Assembly: GCA_964650695.1 (NCBI GenBank)
Contig: CAZYVA010000078.1
Span: 1-8,900, forward strand
Direction: 5' to 3'
DNA length: 8,900 nucleotides
DNA from: CAZYVA01 sp964650695
GTDB taxonomy: Bacteria > Bacillota > Clostridia > Lachnospirales > Lachnospiraceae
The notes under the pieces are model-generated. The model had not been told where the DNA came from. It saw only the letters and a program-made list of their open reading frames with translations, and did not search any database. Each line of letters starts with the position of its first letter. Positions within the stretch are counted from its first letter, which is position 1. Both the position numbers and the translations under genes were made by a program. Below, piece by piece: positions 6,362 to 8,900 of the stretch.

Positions 6362-7534
6362 TTATTGAAGATTTGTTAAAATCCGGACTTTCAGGACATC
6401 CGTGATCCTGCGCAGATCGTCTGCCACTCGTTCCGGCACGGGGGAATCGATGTCGATCATTGTGTAAGCATACTGCCCTTTGCTTTTATTCGTCAGGTCG
6501 GCAATATTCATATTGTCCTTTGCTAAAACCTTTGTAAACTGGCCGATCATGTTTGGGATATTATAGTGCAGCAAGGTAATCCTTGTATTGTTTCCCTGCC
6601 GTCCCATATCACAGTCCGGGTAGTTGACCGAGTTTTTAATATTTCCATGCTCAAGGTAATCCCGGATTTCCCGGACTGCCATCTTTGCACAGTTATCTTC
6701 CGACTCTACGGTGGAAGCTCCGAGATGCGGGATGACGATAGCGCCCTTGACCCCTGCGGTTACCGGGGTCGGGAAATCGCATACATAATGCCTTACATGC
6801 CCGCCGATCAGCGCATCCACCATCGCTTCTTCGTCTACAAGCACGTTCCGCGCGAAATTCAGCACCACGACCCCCTTTTTCATCAGCCCGATCGCTTCTT
6901 TGCTTATAAAGTTTTTTGTACTTTCCGTTGCCGGCACATGGATCGTGATATAATCACAGTCCGCGTACAGCTCATCCACGGTTGACGCGTGGCGGATACT
7001 CCGGGACAGCTTCCATGCGGACTCCACCGATATGTACGGGTCAAAACCATAAACTTCCATGCCAAGATTCATCGCGGCGTTTGCCACCAGTACGCCGATA
7101 GCCCCCAGGCCGATCACGCCCAGCTTTTTCCCTTCTAATTCACAGCCTGCAAACGCTTTTTTGGCTTTTTCCGCGTCTTTGGCGATATTGCCGTCCTCCT
7201 CGTTTTCCTGCACCCAATTGATGCCGCCGATGATGTCGCGGGAAGCAAGAAGCATCCCCGCGATCACCAACTCTTTGACGCCATTGGCATTCGCCCCTGG
7301 CGTGTTGAATACGACAATCCCTTTTTTTGCGCAGCGTTCCAGCGGGATGTTATTGACCCCTGCCCCTGCTCTTCCTATCGCTTTTAGCTCTTTGCCAAAT
7401 TCCATATCATGCAGCACAGCGCTACGGACCAGAAGCGCGTCCGCGTGCTCCGCGCCGCTGACAGGCACATATTCTTCCGTAAACAAATCGGTCCCTGCGG
7501 GAGAAATGGCATTCAGACAATGATACTGAAACAT
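6362..7534 (-). CDS. serA: D-3-phosphoglycerate dehydrogenase, short ACT-domain type
   Basis: A 390-residue NAD-dependent enzyme for the first step of serine synthesis, 3-phosphoglycerate to 3-phosphohydroxypyruvate. The N-terminal part holds the substrate-domain motif GRAGAGVNNIP (54-64). The nucleotide-binding domain has GVIGLGAIG (139-147) followed by GFDPY, whose D165 favours NAD over NADP. Catalytic candidates are R229 (NFARN) and H270 (IPHLGAST). The usual catalytic Glu before Pro is not visible: the segment reads CDFPTPVT (252-259). An ACT domain (about 318-390, beginning TLLHYNIPNMIGQ) could bind serine for feedback control. The intervening ASB domain of 525-residue SerA proteins is absent. 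ATG 7534 is 2 nt after the serC stop, and its AGGAG lies inside the end of serC, which suggests coupled translation. With serC as neighbour, the serine role is secure. Confidence 0.93.
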   Translation of the reverse strand: MFQYHCLNAISPAGTDLFTEEYVPVSGAEHADALLVRSAVLHDMEFGKELKAIGRAGAGVNNIPLERCAKKGIVVFNTPGANANGVKELVIAGMLLASRDIIGGINWVQENEEDGNIAKDAEKAKKAFAGCELEGKKLGVIGLGAIGVLVANAAMNLGMEVYGFDPYISVESAWKLSRSIRHASTVDELYADCDYITIHVPATESTKNFISKEAIGLMKKGVVVLNFARNVLVDEEAMVDALIGGHVRHYVCDFPTPVTAGVKGAIVIPHLGASTVESEDNCAKMAVREIRDYLEHGNIKNSVNYPDCDMGRQGNNTRITLLHYNIPNMIGQFTKVLAKDNMNIADLTNKSKGQYAYTMIDIDSPVPERVADDLRRITDVLKVRILTNLQ

Positions 7535-7536
7535 CT

Positions 7537-8619
7537 CTATCGGTTCTCCTTTTCAAATTTCTCCATAAATGACACCAGTGCTTCCACGCCATCCTGCGGC
7601 ATGGCATTGTAAATGCTTGCGCGCATTCCGCCAACGCTCCTATGCCCTTTCAGGCTTTCCAGCCCTGCTTCCTTTGCCTCTGCGGCAAATTTCGCATCCA
7701 GGCTGGCATCCCCGGTCACAAAGGTCACATTCATCATGGAACGGTCCTTCGGTTCCACGGTATTGGCAAACAGCCTGCTCTGGTCCAGGTAACTGTACAA
7801 AAGCGCCGCTTTTTTCTCATTGCGCGCTTTCATTGCTTCAAGCCCGCCCTGTCTTTTCAGCCATTGGAAAACTTTTCCGCACATGTAAATCGTATAAGCC
7901 GGCGGCGTATTGTAAAGGGAACCCGCGTCCGCATAAGTTTTGTATGTCAGCATCGTCGGCGTCCCTGAAAGGACGTCCTCGCGGATCAGATCCTTCCGGA
8001 TAATGACAATGGCCATTCCAGCCGGGCCTGCATTTTTCTGGACGCCGCCGTAAACCAGCCCGTACCGGCCAACATCCAAAGGTTCCGACAAAAAGCAGGA
8101 AGAAATATCCGCCACAAGAGGTTTCCCTTTCGTGTCCGGCAGCTCCTTGAATTTCGTCCCATATATCGTATTGTTCTCACAGATATAGACATAATCCGCA
8201 TCCTCGGAAACCGGCAGGCTGCTGCAATCCGGGATGTAAGAGAACATCCGATCCTCCGAAGAAGCGATTTTGTTGACCTTCCCATATTTCTGGGCTTCCG
8301 TATACGCCTTTTTCGCGAACTGCCCGGTCACGATGTAATCCGCCTTACGGTTTACCATCAGGTTCATCGGGATCATGGCAAACTGCATGGAAGCGCCGCC
8401 CTGGATAAATAATACTTCATAATCCTCCGGAATATTCATCAGCCCGCGCAAATCTTCCCGCGCCGTATCCAGGATCTCCTGGAACGGCTTGGAGCGATGG
8501 CTCATCTCCATCACAGACATCCCACAGCCCTTGTAATCCAGCATTTCTGCCGCCGCTTCCCGCAACACCTCTTCCGGCATCATCGCCGGGCCTGCCGAAA
8601 AATTATAAATCCGTCCCAT
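7537..8619 (-). CDS. serC: Phosphoserine aminotransferase
   Basis: A 360-residue PLP enzyme of the normal family length, which transaminates 3-phosphohydroxypyruvate with glutamate to give O-phosphoserine; many members also act in pyridoxine synthesis. Visible features are the N-terminal YNFSAGPAMMP (5-15), the phosphate-binding QGGAS (73-77), a cofactor-side VADISS (D171), the Schiff-base Lys in GGVQKNAGPAG (K195) and the C-terminal GGMRASIYNA (330-339). The position that is normally Trp stacking on PLP (GxWxKKA) is Phe101 here (GQFAKKA). ATG 8619 has GGAGG 7 nt upstream, inside the last codons of ilvB, and lies 2 nt after that gene's stop. serA follows after another 2-nt gap, so the two successive serine enzymes are made from adjacent, probably coupled cistrons. 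Confidence 0.95.
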   Translation of the reverse strand: MGRIYNFSAGPAMMPEEVLREAAAEMLDYKGCGMSVMEMSHRSKPFQEILDTAREDLRGLMNIPEDYEVLFIQGGASMQFAMIPMNLMVNRKADYIVTGQFAKKAYTEAQKYGKVNKIASSEDRMFSYIPDCSSLPVSEDADYVYICENNTIYGTKFKELPDTKGKPLVADISSCFLSEPLDVGRYGLVYGGVQKNAGPAGMAIVIIRKDLIREDVLSGTPTMLTYKTYADAGSLYNTPPAYTIYMCGKVFQWLKRQGGLEAMKARNEKKAALLYSYLDQSRLFANTVEPKDRSMMNVTFVTGDASLDAKFAAEAKEAGLESLKGHRSVGGMRASIYNAMPQDGVEALVSFMEKFEKENR

Positions 8620-8621
8620 GC

Positions 8622-8900
8622 TTATCCCTCCAGCTTCTGCATATCCTTCTCGTCAAAGGTCTCGCTGATCGCCGCCCCCGGCGCAACCATCGGCCAAACC
8701 TTATCGTCACTGTCAACCTGGCAATCGATCACGACCGGTTTCCCAATCGAAAGCGCATCCGCGAATGCGCCCGCAAATTCTTCCCTCGTAGTGGCACGTA
8801 TGCCTACAGCGCCCATGGCCTCCGCCAGTTTTACAAAGTCCACCTCAGCGTCCAGGACGGTCTGGGAATACCGCTTTCCGTAAAACAAATCCTGCCACTG
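8622..8900 (-). CDS. ilvB: Acetolactate synthase large subunit, C-terminal 92 codons only
   Basis: Only the 3' end is in the window: the frame is open from 8900 (QWQDLFYGKRYS) to TAA at 8622. The pattern matches the end of the ThDP-dependent acetolactate synthase large subunit: QWQ..FY.KRYS, then DFVKLAEAMG, then KPVVIDCQVDSDDKVWPMVAPGAAI. This part closes the ThDP-binding domain. The enzyme condenses pyruvate (or pyruvate with 2-oxobutyrate) at the start of valine, leucine and isoleucine synthesis. The TTG at 8888 is an internal Leu codon, not a start. A related ThDP enzyme is possible but less likely given the VWPMVAPG segment. It leads directly into serC with a 2-nt gap, so all three genes are probably one transcript with a promoter outside the window. 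Confidence 0.87.
   Translation of the reverse strand, partial: QWQDLFYGKRYSQTVLDAEVDFVKLAEAMGAVGIRATTREEFAGAFADALSIGKPVVIDCQVDSDDKVWPMVAPGAAISETFDEKDMQKLEG

Noticed and set aside
7059..7523. Plus-strand open frame (154 codons) over serA
   Set aside because: It is the antisense of conserved serA codons; its Ala/Pro/Ser-rich composition is typical of a shadow frame.

Overview
The window looks like an ordinary chromosomal segment of a low-to-middle GC Gram-positive anaerobe, most likely a clostridial (Lachnospiraceae-type) bacterium. This is inferred from three things. The Shine-Dalgarno sequences are strong (AGGAGA, GGAGGG, AAAGGAG) and the promoters are SigA-type. The secreted wall proteins carry signal or anchor segments with FN3, SH3 and choline-binding-type repeats. 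PRPP synthase is about 390 residues and SerA is the short ACT type. No database search was possible.

Layout, left to right. (1) 1-1258, minus: a LytR-CpsA-Psr (LCP) wall-polymer ligase whose Ser-rich C-terminus runs off the window. (2) 1295-3184, minus: a secreted GH25 lysozyme-like hydrolase with FN3 and SH3 modules. It sits 36 nt upstream of the LCP gene and the two are probably one transcript from a near-consensus promoter at 3250-3278. (3) 3242-3495: a divergent intergenic region with that promoter, a candidate prs promoter and two inverted repeats. (4) 3496-4674, plus: a long-form ribose-phosphate pyrophosphokinase, ending inside a perfect 19-bp hairpin that separates it from the convergent gene to its right. 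(5) 4730-6181, minus: a membrane-anchored polysaccharide deacetylase with an Ig-like region and choline-binding-type repeats. It has its own excellent promoter (6304-6332) and a 5' leader of roughly 115 nt with possible secondary structure. (6) 6362-8900, minus: the end of an operon, ilvB (3' end only), serC and serA, packed with 2-nt gaps and with each Shine-Dalgarno inside the preceding gene.

Two themes run through it. One is remodelling of the Gram-positive envelope: GH25 hydrolase, LCP ligase and polysaccharide deacetylase. The other is central biosynthesis: PRPP for nucleotides, His and Trp; serine from 3-phosphoglycerate through SerA and SerC; and branched-chain amino acids through IlvB. 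I find no mobile element, CRISPR array, tRNA, rRNA, defence locus or clearly new system. The most interesting points are the structured leader before the deacetylase, the ilvB-serC-serA coupling, and active-site departures in SerA, SerC and Prs.
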